Shown in pieces: positions 52,701 through 60,960 of a stretch of DNA of 64,000 bases. Within the stretch, counting starts at the first letter, position 1. Each line of letters begins with the position of its first letter. The position numbers and the translations under genes were made by a program. The DNA lies in the NCBI RefSeq assembly GCF_910592395.1, contig NC_088325.1, forward strand, positions 10,292,109 to 10,356,108, given 5' to 3'. A model generated the notes under the pieces. It was not told the origin of the DNA, ran no database searches, and was given only the letters and a program-made list of their open reading frames with translations. This stretch comes from Lineus longissimus. Taxonomy: Eukaryota > Nemertea > Pilidiophora > Heteronemertea > Lineidae.

Positions 52701-55700
52701 TTATTTTAAAATGTCAAGTCTAAAATGCTCTCAGAATGAGACTAATGGATTTACGCTTAGAAATGATATTTGGGGAACATAATAATTGGAGACACCGAGG
52801 TATTTTAGAGTGGAGGGGCCGGCGACCTAGCAGTTGCAGGTCTACTTGGCCAGTAACTGCCCAGGGACTTTTAATTTCCTGCTGTTGACTTGAGGAATAC
52901 CACGCATTTGTTCTTTTAGAAACTTGTAAACTATCACACCACATTTAATACATCATACAAAACCACAATTTGAACTATCACACCACATTCACATCATAGC
53001 AACATCTTATCAAGTGAAATATTCTGTTGGGTAGGGTTTTTCCAACCAGTCTTTTGGCCCGAAGAAGAATTCATTCAGTTGTTGTTGGGACACTTCTGAA
53101 AAAAAGGTCTTCTGCATCCAACTACCAAAGGATTGTTCAGGGTTTTGATTAATAGTGTTGCAAGTTTTAATGTTAATCTTCAAAGTTAACTCCTTTTGCA
53201 AAAGATTAAAAAGCATTAACTTTACAACTAGCAACAGGCTTGATTTTTCTCAGAGCATGATGATCAAGGGTTAAAAAGCACTTTTAGGATTGGTTTACGT
53301 AGAATTCACGTTATCACGTGTGATACTTTACTTTTACAAACAAAGAAGTCATTTCCAACCAGCTGGCGACGTAAGATTCACAATGTCACTTTTCAGCCTC
53401 ATGCAATTTCAAGCATAAGTCAATAAAAAAACATGTTTGTGACAAGTGACATGTGACAATTGACAACGTGAATTATATGTAAACCTTGACCAGGTATTTC
53501 TATGTAAACCTGCACCAAATATCCTGGGAGCACTTTATACTAACGTGTCTTGTTTTGCAGGCTCGGTCAGTACACCACCTATTTTGGGCATGAAATGCAC
53601 TGCACTTCTAAAACATTAATCTATAAAAGGGGACCATTATCAACAATTTAACAATTGAAAGCAGTGCAAAATTAGTGGAAAGGATCATTGGTGGTGAAAA
53701 AAGCACTATCCCTTTATTGCAAAAGTTGCATAAATTCAAGAATTGCAGTTTGTAGCTTTGCACATTTGCCCAATTTCCAACAAGCACACTATAAGATTAT
53801 TCGAAATACTCTTTTTGACAAACGTTTATAAATAGATACTATTGGACTTTGGTAGAAAGTGCTACTCCGAAAGTGGGGAAATTTGGCTGAAAATTTGTGA
53901 AATTACGTCAAATTCTAGCAGAAATACGTACTATTTCGCCACTTTTGTCGCTAGCAGGGTTGGGTTGAGCTGGTTCAGGATGGCCTAAACCTAATAAGAT
54001 CGTTGCAACAGAACTGAGATGGACTAAGGCTAATTGTGGATTACATGGAAGACCATTGAGCTATGGACTTTACTCTCTGAATGTTCTCAGGCATCTGGGA
54101 GAGTTCAAAGAACAAAACTTATATCCACTCATTCGTTGCAACAAATATTTTAATGTTCGGTATATTATGTTAACTTTGATTTTCAGTATTTGGGATCATT
54201 TTGGGTCCGCAATCTCAGACATTGTCAGATGCAAAAGTCTTGAATTAAAAAACAACAACACGTATTTGTTAACTTCCTGTCTTATTTTCAGTAACGTTTC
54301 CATAGGTTAATTCAGTTATTGATTAATTACTGTAGAGTTAATTACTACTTAATTGATTGATTGCTAATTAATCTGCATGGTTATTTGTCTCGTAATGCAC
54401 CAAACATTTTCTTCTGTTCTCTCATCTACCTCATGTTTAAATGTTTTCGGCCATGTTTGTTATTTCAGCTGCATATATGCCTCTCCCAAATAAGGCAACA
54501 CCGCCCCCTATACTTGAAACAAAACCAACAACTCCGAACAGTAGGTTCAATTATCGATTAAAATGCACTCAAAGACTTGAAGGTCTGTGTTTGGTGAAAG
54601 GGAATAAGATATTTCAAACATTTGTTGATTTCAATTCGTTGATAATGATAAGTTGTTCTTCATTCATGGTCATGATATGATAATCAGCTGATTATGGAAA
54701 TATATCAGACACATTTAATTATAGTTCAGACTTATCCAAATGCCCAAAGGGCAAATTTGGTTGCATAAGTTCCAGTTCTCTGAGAGCTATATCGGCACTG
54801 AAAAGAAATATTTAGTTTCTGAGTATTCAATTAGACCTAGTGCTTCACTAGAACCAGTGGAAAAAGTCAAGGTTGATTCCAAGATCATTGGTTTGACCTT
54901 GAACCAGCAGCAAAGGTCATGGTCGGTATTGAACTGTTTCTTGACCAAACTTGATTGCGTAGCTGAAATTGATACTGCTACACAAGTTCTACACAAAATA
55001 GTTTGAGCGTAAACTTTGTCACAAACATTTAAAAAAAGTTCTTTTGCCCTTTCTCCTTCACTGACCTTCCTGTCCATAAAAATTCAAGAGAATATTTTGT
55101 GGTGTTTTTCGAAGCTTTTGGCTTGCTGATTTGCTAGGCGAGCCTAAAATTGCAATTTATGTTAGTTGACCAGACCAGGTTTAAGATGCATGCGCATGGT
55201 ACACGACATTTGACAGATTTTTAACAATTAACATATCTTTGCAAGAAAAAACAGATCACAGATTATTTAGTTGAATCCTAGTTTGGCTCTGCATTCTACT
55301 GAGGTTTTGGATATAAGTGCGGTACGATATCAGTTAGATGTTGGTCCCGTATCATATTGATATAGGCCTATCATTCCAGCTAGATATCAGAGCATTTTGA
55401 CTTTCCCTTGGTACTGGTGGGGATTTGAGACCGACAAGTGAAATTTCAATGTAGCTGAGAGATTTTGAGACAATAGGACTTTTAATGTCCTTTGAGGCAT
55501 GTTGTGACATGTGTAGTCAGAAGTTTAAACAATAATAGTGAAGAAAGAAATTCTTGCAAGGTTGTTTAATTGGAGGCCTCTTCACCATGCCCCCTTTAGG
55601 TAAGGACAGGAACCTTCTAAGTGCCACCTATTGGTAAAAGGGTGAAGGGGCAGAGTTATAACTGTCATAAAATTTCACGCTTTTTCGCCCGCTCCGAAAC

Positions 55701-58700
55701 TGCCTGTGTGGTCTGATAACAAACCTAGAAAAACCTCTCGATGCTTTTTTGTTCAGCCTCGCTTTTAAATGTCCTCTTTAGTGTTCACACTGTAAATAAG
55801 TTTTCCCTATTTGTCCATTTCCCTAGTTGTACAGAGATAAGGTTACTAGGCAGTAGTGTTGCCTTGGTTACCAGACATGTTTATTTGTCCTCCCAGCTTT
55901 AAGTTAGGTGTTTTCCTTGAATTATTGTATTTTTTTACAATATTGAAATGAAAACTGTTGAAATGATAAATAGTTTTTTCTATAACAAGAACAAATAGTT
56001 GATGGTAACTATAGTTCATTTTGTGAGTTCGTTCCCATAGCAACTGTCGATTTGAATGTTTCATTTTCTTTTAGTGTACATGATACTGACCCTGTTGATG
56101 GCTTGTGTCTTTTTTATGTGGAAATTCAAATTTTTGATGCTAGGATAAAAGTGTTACCTATCACCAGCCAGCTTGTTCTTTTAGAGAAAATCATATGCTG
56201 CAATGTAATGGTAGCCATTGCAAATGAGAGAAATATATTTTTTTTCAGCCAGTTGGATTCAGTATTTAGACTCTGTGGATCTTTGCTACATCATTCCGTT
56301 TTGAAGAGTTGATAATAATCTATAAGAAATCTCAATTTTGAGCTGTTGAAAAGTTCCTTGTGACCTAATTTTAAGTTATGATGTTAGCGCCACCTAGCTA
56401 TTCGGCTATTTGTCCCCGACAGCTGCCCCGCTTTGACTGCAACCTGCTAAATTATCAAGGTACGCATAGATTTTAAATCTTCACCTTGATTTGCTGATTT
56501 CACCTGTGCAGTGCTGTTTACCTTAATACCTGCAATGTTCTGATAATCATGGTCATTTTAGCATGAAGTGGACTTTTTGCACCTTGGCCTGTACTTGATT
56601 AACACTAATATAAATGCATGAGCAATTGCAAAGAATTAATTTCTGGCAAAACAGACTGGTTGCTAAGCAGTTGCAGAGGTTACTTGGCAACACATTACCA
56701 TAGCAACCAGAATAAAACCCAGTATAAATGCATAAGCAGCTACAAGTGGTTGCTAATTGTCATGACATGATACTTCCCAATATTTTACCATAGCACCAAC
56801 AAAACAACTGATAGAAATACTTAAACAACTCCAACTAGTTGCTTACCTGTTGCAATGTTAGGTTACTTAGCAACACGTTGCCACAGCAACCAGAAAGAGA
56901 AACTGGTGTGAATGCATAAACCTAAACTTCAACAGTTTTTTAATAGCAGGTTTCTCAGTCACACATTTCTACATAGCAACTAAAAAATAACTGATGCAGA
57001 AGGAAATTAAAACTCCATTGACGTTACTTGGCTACATTGCCGTTGGGTATATTTGGTTTCTTAGCAACACACCATAGCAACCAATTGATTAAAACAACTT
57101 CAAAGGTAACTCATGATCAGTGTCTACTTCACAAATCCGTCTGAAAAATGGTACACGTTTATTGGGCTGGAATTTCCTCTGGGTTGCCATGTCATTGCAG
57201 TCTTGTCGCTTTCAAAAAAATTACCTTTAGTGATAATGAAACTTGCATTGGGCTTCAATACAGGCATGTTGCATGTCATCCTTGGTGGTCGGGTATTCCT
57301 CAATCTACACATTCATATACATATACTCTAGTTTCACTGATCTAAGATCACTTCTGGATATTCAGTTCAAGTTAAATTGTAGATATCATGCACATTGTCT
57401 TTCAATGCCATTTGAACCTATCAAATTTGGATGGAAATGTGTTGGTGACACCAACTTGTCTAATTGTTATTACATTATGTTCCGGCTTCACCCTTGTTTA
57501 GATTTTCTAGGAAGAAATCAACCTGTCTTAGATCACTGAAACTAGACTATTTGATACCAAAAAACACAAAAGAGCTCCTTTGACATAACTGACATACAAC
57601 TCAATGTAAATAAGATTGTTTGAGCAAAAAGCTGTTATCAGTAGAAATCCTTCTATGTGGACTAGGCATACACACTGTACATTAATGTGGGGTTTACATG
57701 TAAATGTAAAAAAACACTCTGACAACATCGCTAACTACCCTACGCTTACCCAGCTTCTAAAGCAAACTGTGGTTTTATATGTCTGAATTTTAATACCCTA
57801 TGATGGATTATCTTTTCACCAGACTAATATCATTTTATCAATTGATAACTTTTATAAATCAATGATTCTCTTTCTGAATAAATCAAATATAATTCAAATC
57901 CATTGCTAACAATTCTTTTTCAGTTAAGTATGCGTGCATGCTAAATTCTCTTTCCCTGTGTAGCAGTATTTCATCTGATTTTATGTTCATTTCTGAAGTA
58001 TTTCTCTTGATAATATACCCGTGCATGTGAACAACTACATGACAATAAAGGATGGGTCATAATACTAGATTTACTTGTCAATGAGGTAAAATACCAAAAT
58101 GGGAACCAAAACCTCTTTGATAAATTTTGGTTCCTTCAAATATAGTGAAGTTATTCATGATAGAGGGGGAGAAATACTGCCAATATTGCATGTTGCTTAT
58201 TTTAATAGTTAAAGTTAAGTTGTAAGGTTCAGTTTGTTGGTGTGGCTCTGTCTATGTCCAATGTCTAAGCACTTTGTGAACACAAACACAATAGAACAAT
58301 CTGAATACTATTCGTCCAACTTATATTGCAATAAATGAGGGGGGGGGGTCTTATTGGGATGCAAAATGACTGGACTCAATGAGATATTACCTGAATTTCA
58401 TCCATTGACAAAGCAATTCCAACGAAGTGAATTTTCCTGCTGTTTTGTATTAATTTGCTTTCTTTTTTGCATGGGTTTTTGGGCATGTTAGGAGAGAAAC
58501 TGTGTCTGCCTCAACATTGATGCGATATATATCATTATTTGAATAAATACTAGAGTGATTGGCTGATTGGTTGATTGAATTTAAAACAAATTCTGAAAGG
58601 CCTTGGCCACAGGATATCAATGTTAAAATGGAAAATATGTGAAGCCTGGTTGCAGCAATCCTTGATTCCCAACCAAGGACTGTAAGTTTTAGTTTGATAT

Positions 58701-60186
58701 ATATTCACTTTGAGCCATTTTAGAATTGAAATTATTACCTTGCTTTGGGTTCTTGTTTGTCGAAACAAGACCATGCTGGTAGACCTCACATTTCATCTGA
58801 ACCCTTTGACTGGGGCCTTGAATTTTCATCTACATCTACAATTTTCATCTTTTAGGTCCACCCAAGTGGTCTTGATTAGACAACTGAGGATGCCAGCATG
58901 GTATTAGAAAAAGGCTTTGAACTTGGCTGTCCATATGCATTTCTAGTTGGCTTGTTTCGTGGTTTTGACCCATTTTCTCAGAATGGGGAAAAAAGAACTT
59001 GGCTTCTTTTTTGGACTAGTATCCTCAATAACAATTGAATAATTGGATATTACTTGAATCCTTGAATCAATCAATCAATCAGTCAATCAAATGCAAAAAT
59101 CAAGTGGCTAATTGGTAACAGTCAATCAAAAAAGGACAGAATTGAAAATCTAATGGATGTTTGTATTTGGATTTTTTTGGCATGTGTGTGAAAAATCCCT
59201 GCGTGTTGTGCTAAAATACTTCTCAGAACTTACTTTCCAGCCACATACAAACATGCTGCAGTGTATTTGGAATATCTCGTGTTGAAATTTCTTTAACAAT
59301 TTCATTTTTTAATGTCGATTTACACATTTTTTACCGGCAGGTACATTTTTGCACTCTACAGTTTGGGACCAATTCAATTCTTCACAGATTTTGTAAACCT
59401 GGAGGCTTGTGGAAAAAAGTACTCACACCCGTTCACGCTAATTTGTACGAAGCTGTGATCAGTCGGCCTTATAGCATGGTGAAATTCTTGGTATTGTCAG
59501 TGACTGCTTCAGTGCGTTCCTGAGTGTTGTTAAAATTTAGTCCTGTCCAGTTTAGACTTTTTCGAAATTTGAAAAAATATGAATTGTTCTTTTGTTTCAG
59601 TGAAATGAAAATTTTGCTATTACTGCTGGCACAAGTTTGCGATAAAGAAAAATTTCAGAAATAGTTTTAATCTGGTGATTATTTGTTAGTAATTAAAAAA
59701 ATGGATGCATACATGTAGAATAAGTGTCAGTCCTGAAATAATTTTGTAAAATAAATTTGCGACTTTTCATATGATCTTTAGTGTATAACTCCAGGTTTAC
59801 ATTTAAATGAATGTCTGCAAAGAATTTAGGATTCATAATTTCTAAAAAAGTTTTCAAAATTACCTATATTTAAATAGAAAACTATCATGAAGAATATAGG
59901 GAATTTTAACAAACTTTCTAGAAATTGACATGTAATACCAATCTCTATCTATCCTCATTTCTGAGAGCAGACACATTTTTTCTCATTAGACCAACAGCCC
60001 ATGAATTTTCACTTTTCTGTAGACCTACTACCCATGATTTCTCGTCTGTCATTGTCTCAAAACGCCTTTTGTTCTGTTTCAGCAGCTGACGGTGGAACTT
60101 GGCCAATTAAATCGAGTGGTATAAAATCGTTGGCATCCCCCGCCCTCGTCGCAATTATGCTAATTATCTCGAAACTACAGCTCTAA
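40518..60186 (+). CDS. Fas2: Fasciclin II/NCAM-like cell adhesion molecule, GPI-anchored isoform (5' end missing)
   Basis: Spliced model: join(40518-40701, 41201-41349, 41976-42122, 42364-42507, 44236-44360, 44952-45144, 45443-45591, 46416-46578, 46837-47018, 47707-48001, 48270-48392, 48639-48766, 50315-50513, [51283-51342], [54469-54540], 60083-60186); brackets mark optional cassettes. Every junction uses AG/GT and keeps one frame. The product has five Ig domains, each with two cysteines and a Y-x-C motif, then two FN3 domains, then a Pro/Thr stalk and a hydrophobic tail typical of GPI attachment. This is the architecture of insect Fasciclin II, Aplysia apCAM and vertebrate NCAM-120, which act in homophilic adhesion at the cell surface, notably in axon fasciculation and synapse growth. 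Potential N-glycosylation sequons include NTS, NVT, NYT, NKT, NHT and NIS. The first exon enters with a split codon, so a signal-peptide exon lies upstream and was not identified. TM/cytoplasmic isoform exons were not found. The family is sure; orthology to Fas2 rather than a paralogue is inferred. Confidence 0.9.
40975..41045 (-). mobile_element. tRNA-like SINE head, minus strand
   Basis: The reverse complement reads 'agctcaattggtagagcagt' then 'ctgaggttgagtcccggtc', a clear A box and B box. No acceptor stem pairing is evident and it sits in an intron, so a SINE head is likelier than a functional tRNA gene. Confidence 0.5.
41201..41349 (+). CDS. exon B: Ig1, second half
   Basis: Acceptor ctcttgcag ends at 41200 and donor gtaagt starts at 41350. 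The first base completes a Tyr codon from the previous exon; without splicing, the same bases give TAA, so the intron is required. It encodes the F-strand signature GDAQGKYVCRAKTETG and ends the Ig1 fold with IQLQLF. It leaves in phase 1, the usual Ig-domain boundary phase. Confidence 0.9.
41976..42122 (+). CDS. exon C: Ig2, first half
   Basis: Acceptor atttcag ends at 41975, donor gtaagt at 42123. The peptide starts KKITFDDAPEEQFPVQGE and continues with the cysteine in IKCVVSGSPEP and tryptophan in ITWKVNG. The ITF-x-x-APE-x-Q opening of Ig2 is characteristic of the Fasciclin II/NCAM family. Phase 1 at both ends. Confidence 0.92.
42169..42215 (+). mobile_element. MITE end fragment in the Ig2 intron
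   Basis: tacagtagaacctctctgta and 'aaggacaactttggga' match the left end of the Tc1/mariner-like MITE family. A similar short end sits at 37972-37995, directly before the 30-bp array. Confidence 0.65.
42215..42345 (+). repeat. dispersed repeat shared by two introns
   Basis: The stretch with 'tatgacttgattatgaagta' and 'gcgggaaggactttg' is repeated at 43268-43400 ('tatgacttgataatgaagta', 'cacgggaagggcatgg'). Same orientation, unknown class. Confidence 0.7.
42364..42507 (+). CDS. exon D: Ig2, second half
   Basis: Acceptor tttacag ends at 42363, donor gtacgt at 42508. It carries EDEGAYECHAEVES, the D-x-G-x-Y-x-C motif of an I-set Ig domain, and ends KIKVTVN. Phase 1 at both ends. The preceding intron is only about 240 bp and holds the end of a MITE and a dispersed repeat. 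Confidence 0.92.
43268..43400 (+). repeat. second copy of the intronic dispersed repeat
   Basis: It matches 42215-42345 over about 130 bp with scattered substitutions. Same strand, and neither copy overlaps an exon. Confidence 0.7.
43502..43993. mobile_element. 492-bp non-autonomous TIR element in the intron before Ig3
   Basis: The ends agctaagcgcacatgggcga and the inverted counterpart ending gtgcgcttagct are terminal inverted repeats of about 25 bp with few mismatches. TTA flanks both sides (43499-43501, 43994-43996), a possible 3-bp target-site duplication. The interior repeats 'aaaacatttgtttt' in both orientations and has no transposase. The superfamily is not recognised. Confidence 0.78.
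43998..44142 (-). mobile_element. tRNA-derived SINE (family B), minus orientation
   Basis: The reverse complement matches the + strand copy near 33990-34160: 'gcctcatagccttgtggtta' head, 'ctgctggctaccaggcaata', and 'ttcgaatgagacgt' further on. It sits immediately beside the TIR element. Confidence 0.75.
44236..44360 (+). CDS. exon E: Ig3, first half
   Basis: Acceptor tttccag ends at 44235, donor gtaagt at 44361. The peptide IKPKFADGYKPEVID leads to the B-strand cysteine in KLRCFAETGKPEP. At the position of the usual C-strand tryptophan the sequence reads PTYHFYK, so phenylalanine replaces it. Enters in phase 1, leaves in phase 0. The 1.7-kb intron before it holds a TIR element and an inverted SINE. 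Confidence 0.9.
44952..45144 (+). CDS. exon F: Ig3, second half
   Basis: Acceptor cctccag ends at 44951, donor gtaagc at 45145. It encodes SRYTLAQKAG, the ELTITDVKAEDDGDYICR stretch with a full D-x-G-x-Y-x-C motif, and ends FNVDVI. Enters in phase 0, leaves in phase 1 at the Ig3/Ig4 border. Confidence 0.92.
45443..45591 (+). CDS. exon G: Ig4, first half
   Basis: Acceptor atttcag ends at 45442. The peptide EPPQLIKFEDQVFK is followed by GFLRCEVNGDPKPELSFKK; as in Ig3, the core tryptophan is replaced by phenylalanine (LSFKK). The preferred donor is the gtaatt at 45592 because it leaves in phase 0 and joins exon H in frame. The last bases of the exon and this donor form the first copy of an 80-bp tandem repeat, so equivalent donors exist at 45672 and 45752. 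Their use would frameshift or add a stop. Confidence 0.85.
45577..45868 (+). repeat. 80-bp tandem repeat duplicating the exon G 3' end and its splice donor
   Basis: The motif gaaaacaacc starts at 45581, 45661, 45741 and 45821, an exact 80-bp period. Copies 1-3 are nearly identical and each keeps the ccg|gtaatt donor; copy 4 reads gattatt and has lost it. The first copy begins inside the coding end of exon G. Confidence 0.95.
46000..46130 (+). repeat. decayed copy of the CTCF-motif repeat
   Basis: 'gaaacttcaggggtgtgt' and 'ttggccactagggggccaaa' resemble units of the 28998-30150 repeat. It lies in the intron between exons G and H. Confidence 0.55.
46416..46578 (+). CDS. exon H: Ig4, second half
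   Basis: Acceptor ttttcag ends at 46415, donor gtaagt at 46579. It encodes DDSRISIKHSTTESG, the AEDTNNYTCSAKNSGG F-strand region (also an NYT sequon), and ends SITVQ. Enters in phase 0, leaves in phase 1. Confidence 0.92.
46837..47018 (+). CDS. exon I: Ig5, first half
   Basis: Acceptor ttttccag ends at 46836, donor gtaaag at 47019. The peptide YKPDLSQTENTSFHWIG leads to NVTCLSDGEPAPSFQWQHDG with the canonical cysteine and tryptophan. The V-Q-Y-KP-D opening of Ig5 is familiar from Fasciclin II/NCAM proteins. Two N-glycosylation sequons (NTS, NVT). Phase 1 in, phase 0 out. Confidence 0.92.
47080..47625 (+). repeat. 43-bp minisatellite in the Ig5 intron
   Basis: About 12-13 copies of a 43-bp unit containing 'ctgactgttacacagtacaa' and 'agctgttttcgacacact'. 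Variants alternate (cgacac, ggcaca, gactca), suggesting a higher-order two- or three-unit pattern. It fills most of the intron between exons I and J. Confidence 0.93.
47707..48001 (+). CDS. exon J: Ig5 second half plus start of FN3-1
   Basis: Acceptor tttcag ends at 47706, donor gtaagt at 48002. This is the longest exon (295 bp). It carries GKYTCIATNDIGDD closing Ig5, then PKKPDRVTIIRHTPTTITF opening the first FN3 domain, so no intron separates Ig5 from FN3-1. The FN3 B-strand tryptophan is replaced by phenylalanine in ITFKAEGP. Phase 0 in, phase 1 out. Confidence 0.92.
48270..48392 (+). CDS. exon K: FN3-1, second half
   Basis: Acceptor attttag ends at 48269, donor gtaagt at 48393. It encodes NKTIKVFNLESNTKYQFRIT then SYNAVGSSAEG, the L-x-P/N-x-T-x-Y-x-F-R-I-x-x-x-N-x-x-G pattern of FN3 E-F-G strands. 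NKT and NHT are sequons. Phase 1 at both ends. Confidence 0.92.
48515..48617 (-). repeat. dispersed repeat D in the FN3-1/FN3-2 intron
   Basis: The reverse complement reads 'aaaggggtacgccgttcgca' then 'tggtggtccaggaaaatag', matching the copies at 1811, 17805 and 30178. It ends about 20 bp before the acceptor of exon L. Confidence 0.7.
48639..48766 (+). CDS. exon L: FN3-2, first half
   Basis: Acceptor tttttcag ends at 48638, donor gtaagt at 48767. It encodes RAPYPVVIISRNISEQ and YKIKWEKPDNGGQPIQLYKI, with the FN3 tryptophan and the P-x-x-x-GG-x-P-I-x-x-Y turn. Phase 1 in, phase 0 out. The following intron is dominated by a 1.25-kb minisatellite. Confidence 0.92.
48795..50030 (+). repeat. 38-bp repeat grading into a 77-bp dimeric minisatellite in the FN3-2 intron
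   Basis: From about 48.8 kb the unit is roughly 38 bp ('gttcaccatgtgaatgccag' plus 'ataatggaaaggt'). From about 49.0 kb it becomes a 77-bp unit made of two diverged 38/39-bp halves, one with 'ttcaccttgcagatgccagg' and one with 'ttcaccatgggaatggcagg', repeated some 13 times. This is a visible monomer-to-dimer transition. Confidence 0.92.
50315..50513 (+). CDS. exon M: FN3-2, second half
   Basis: Acceptor tttcag ends at 50314, donor gtaggt at 50514. It encodes VEVDPNDESK, the core LRHLRANNYYEVKITAKN and DLGVSEPK, ending FKTVQ. This closes the last folded domain; everything downstream is juxtamembrane or anchor sequence. Phase 0 in, phase 1 out, so any phase-1 exon can follow. Confidence 0.92.
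51283..51342 (+). CDS. exon N: 20-residue phase 1-1 cassette, acidic stalk
   Basis: An AG at 51281-51282 after a T-rich tract and a gtaaac donor at 51343 bound 60 bp that read EAEIEYETLTVTMKNPESEQ in the frame of exon M. Both ends are phase 1, so it can be included or skipped without changing the frame. The peptide is acidic and has no domain fold; it would lengthen the stalk between FN3-2 and the membrane. The acceptor (tttcaag) is weaker than those of the constitutive exons, which fits alternative use. Confidence 0.7.
53561..53619 (+). CDS. possible alternative terminal exon or 9-bp microexon
   Basis: A strong acceptor (tgttttgcag, ending 53560) opens a phase-1 frame reading GSVSTPPILGMKCTALLKH then TAA at 53617. 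As a terminal exon it would give a soluble isoform with neither GPI signal nor TM segment. Alternatively a GT at 53570 would define a 9-bp phase 1-1 microexon (53561-53569) adding three residues. STPPILGMK resembles ATPPPILETK of the next cassette, hinting at a decayed duplicate. I cannot tell which, if any, is used. Confidence 0.3.
54469..54540 (+). CDS. exon O: 24-residue Pro/Thr-rich stalk cassette
   Basis: Acceptor tatttcag ends at 54468 and a gtaggt donor begins at 54541. The 72 bp read AAYMPLPNKATPPPILETKP then TTPN, phase 1 at both ends. A Pro/Thr-rich segment between the FN3 domains and the anchor suits an extended, possibly O-glycosylated stalk, comparable to the juxtamembrane cassettes of NCAM. 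Optional inclusion is inferred from the symmetrical phase. Confidence 0.75.
54541..60082 (+). other. large intron before the GPI exon
   Basis: About 5.5 kb of AT-rich sequence, the longest intron of the gene. It includes a degenerate repeat with 'ccatagcaacca' motifs at 56640-57110, a G run near 58340 and a short (TCAA)n tract near 59067. Two good acceptors (ending 56256 and 57923) open short phase-1 frames but show no family resemblance. No transmembrane exon was found. Confidence 0.5.
56640..57110 (+). repeat. degenerate repeat with Rfx-like 'catagcaacca' motifs
   Basis: Four to five diverged copies of a unit containing 'ttacttggcaacac', 'accatagcaaccag' and 'ataaatgcataagcagc'. It lies in the intron before the GPI exon. 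Confidence 0.65.
60083..60186 (+). CDS. exon P: terminal exon, GPI-anchor signal
   Basis: The acceptor is the tandem cagcag at 60080-60085 after a tttctgtttc-type tract. The exon reads AADGGTWPIKSSG then IKSLASPALVAIMLIISKLQ and L, ending at TAA 60184-60186. The layout of small residues (likely omega site around ADGG or SSG), short spacer and an uncharged-to-hydrophobic stretch ending the protein with almost no cytoplasmic tail is that of a GPI-transamidase signal, as in NCAM-120 and GPI-linked Fasciclin II/apCAM. A single-pass TM with no tail is less likely. Its frame matches exons M, N and O. Confidence 0.82.
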
Positions 60187-60960
60187 TTGGACACTCTCGG
60201 AGACTGGGGAAATTCTTGGAAAATACTCACGATCGAAGATGGTGGTGCTTGAAAAACGAACAATTGACTCTGAATTATCAGCAAAGAACATTTCAAAGAT
60301 TTTCGAAATGTTGAAAACTTTTGAAAGTGTAAATGTTCAATTTGTTAAATATAATTTATGTAAATGGGTAGTCATCTTTGACCTCTAATTAAGTCAGTTT
60401 GTGAGGAACTTTATTTTTTAACCAAACAGGTGCCCAGTAGCATTTAATGCGATACTGGTGCCTGTTAGTTGCTGGCCTGACGTCAATCTATCAACATCTT
60501 ATCCAAGATATTCACCAGTCGAAAAAATTGCATAAAAGATTGCAATTTTGATTGGTGAATCTCTATCACCATGGTTACAATAAGCAGTTCCCATGACAAC
60601 CAATGTAGGTTCCCATAGCAACTATTAAAGGTTACCATGGCAACCAATAAGATAAAACCATGTCAATCCTCCGTCACCCATAACCAGCTTGTCTGTTGTC
60701 CAGCTCCTTTATGTCTGTTGTGTTTGTTTATTTTTTGCACTTTTTCATTAATTTTCTATTAATTTTCTATTAATTTACACTGTTTTACATGTTTTTATTT
60801 GCCATCATAACAACCTTTAATCTTTTGGGGTAGCATGCACCCCCTGTGGAAATAATTTGTATATTAATTCTAAAATTCCGTCACTTTTTGAAGATTTTTT
60901 AGGTCTAATTAACATCAATAAAGACACTAGTAAACTAAAATTTAAAAAAGGTAATTTTTT
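60187..60960 (+). other. probable 3' UTR of the GPI isoform
   Basis: AT-rich sequence follows the stop codon. The first AATAAA is at 60917-60922 and another is at 61492-61497; either could be the polyadenylation signal. A cluster of X-box-like palindromes lies at 60565-60660. The UTR end is a guess without transcript data. Confidence 0.4.
60631..60644. promoter_or_regulatory. X-box-like palindrome
   Basis: gttaccatggcaac matches the RFX consensus GTTRCC-AT-GGYAAC, and half-site relatives lie at 60570-60620. Others in the window: 10338-10351 (gttgccatggcgac) and 32874-32887 (gttgccatggttac). Motif match only. Confidence 0.4.

Larger units (their letters stand above)
50514..54468 (+). other. 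intronic region around the juxtamembrane cassettes
   Basis: Apart from cassette N (51283-51342) and the candidate exon at 53561, this AT-rich stretch holds a tRNA-like SINE fragment near 51970-52100 (A-box-like 'atggccttgtgatcaagg', B-box-like 'aaggtttgaggt'). I see no other coding sequence with paired splice sites. Confidence 0.5.

Noticed and set aside
56257-56311. Short terminal exon after a ttttttttcag acceptor
   Set aside because: Only 18 residues with no anchor features; poly-T plus AG is common in AT-rich introns.
57924-58030. Alternative hydrophobic terminal exon after a tttttcag acceptor
   Set aside because: It gives a phase-1 frame to a stop but no stalk, clean TM segment or family similarity.
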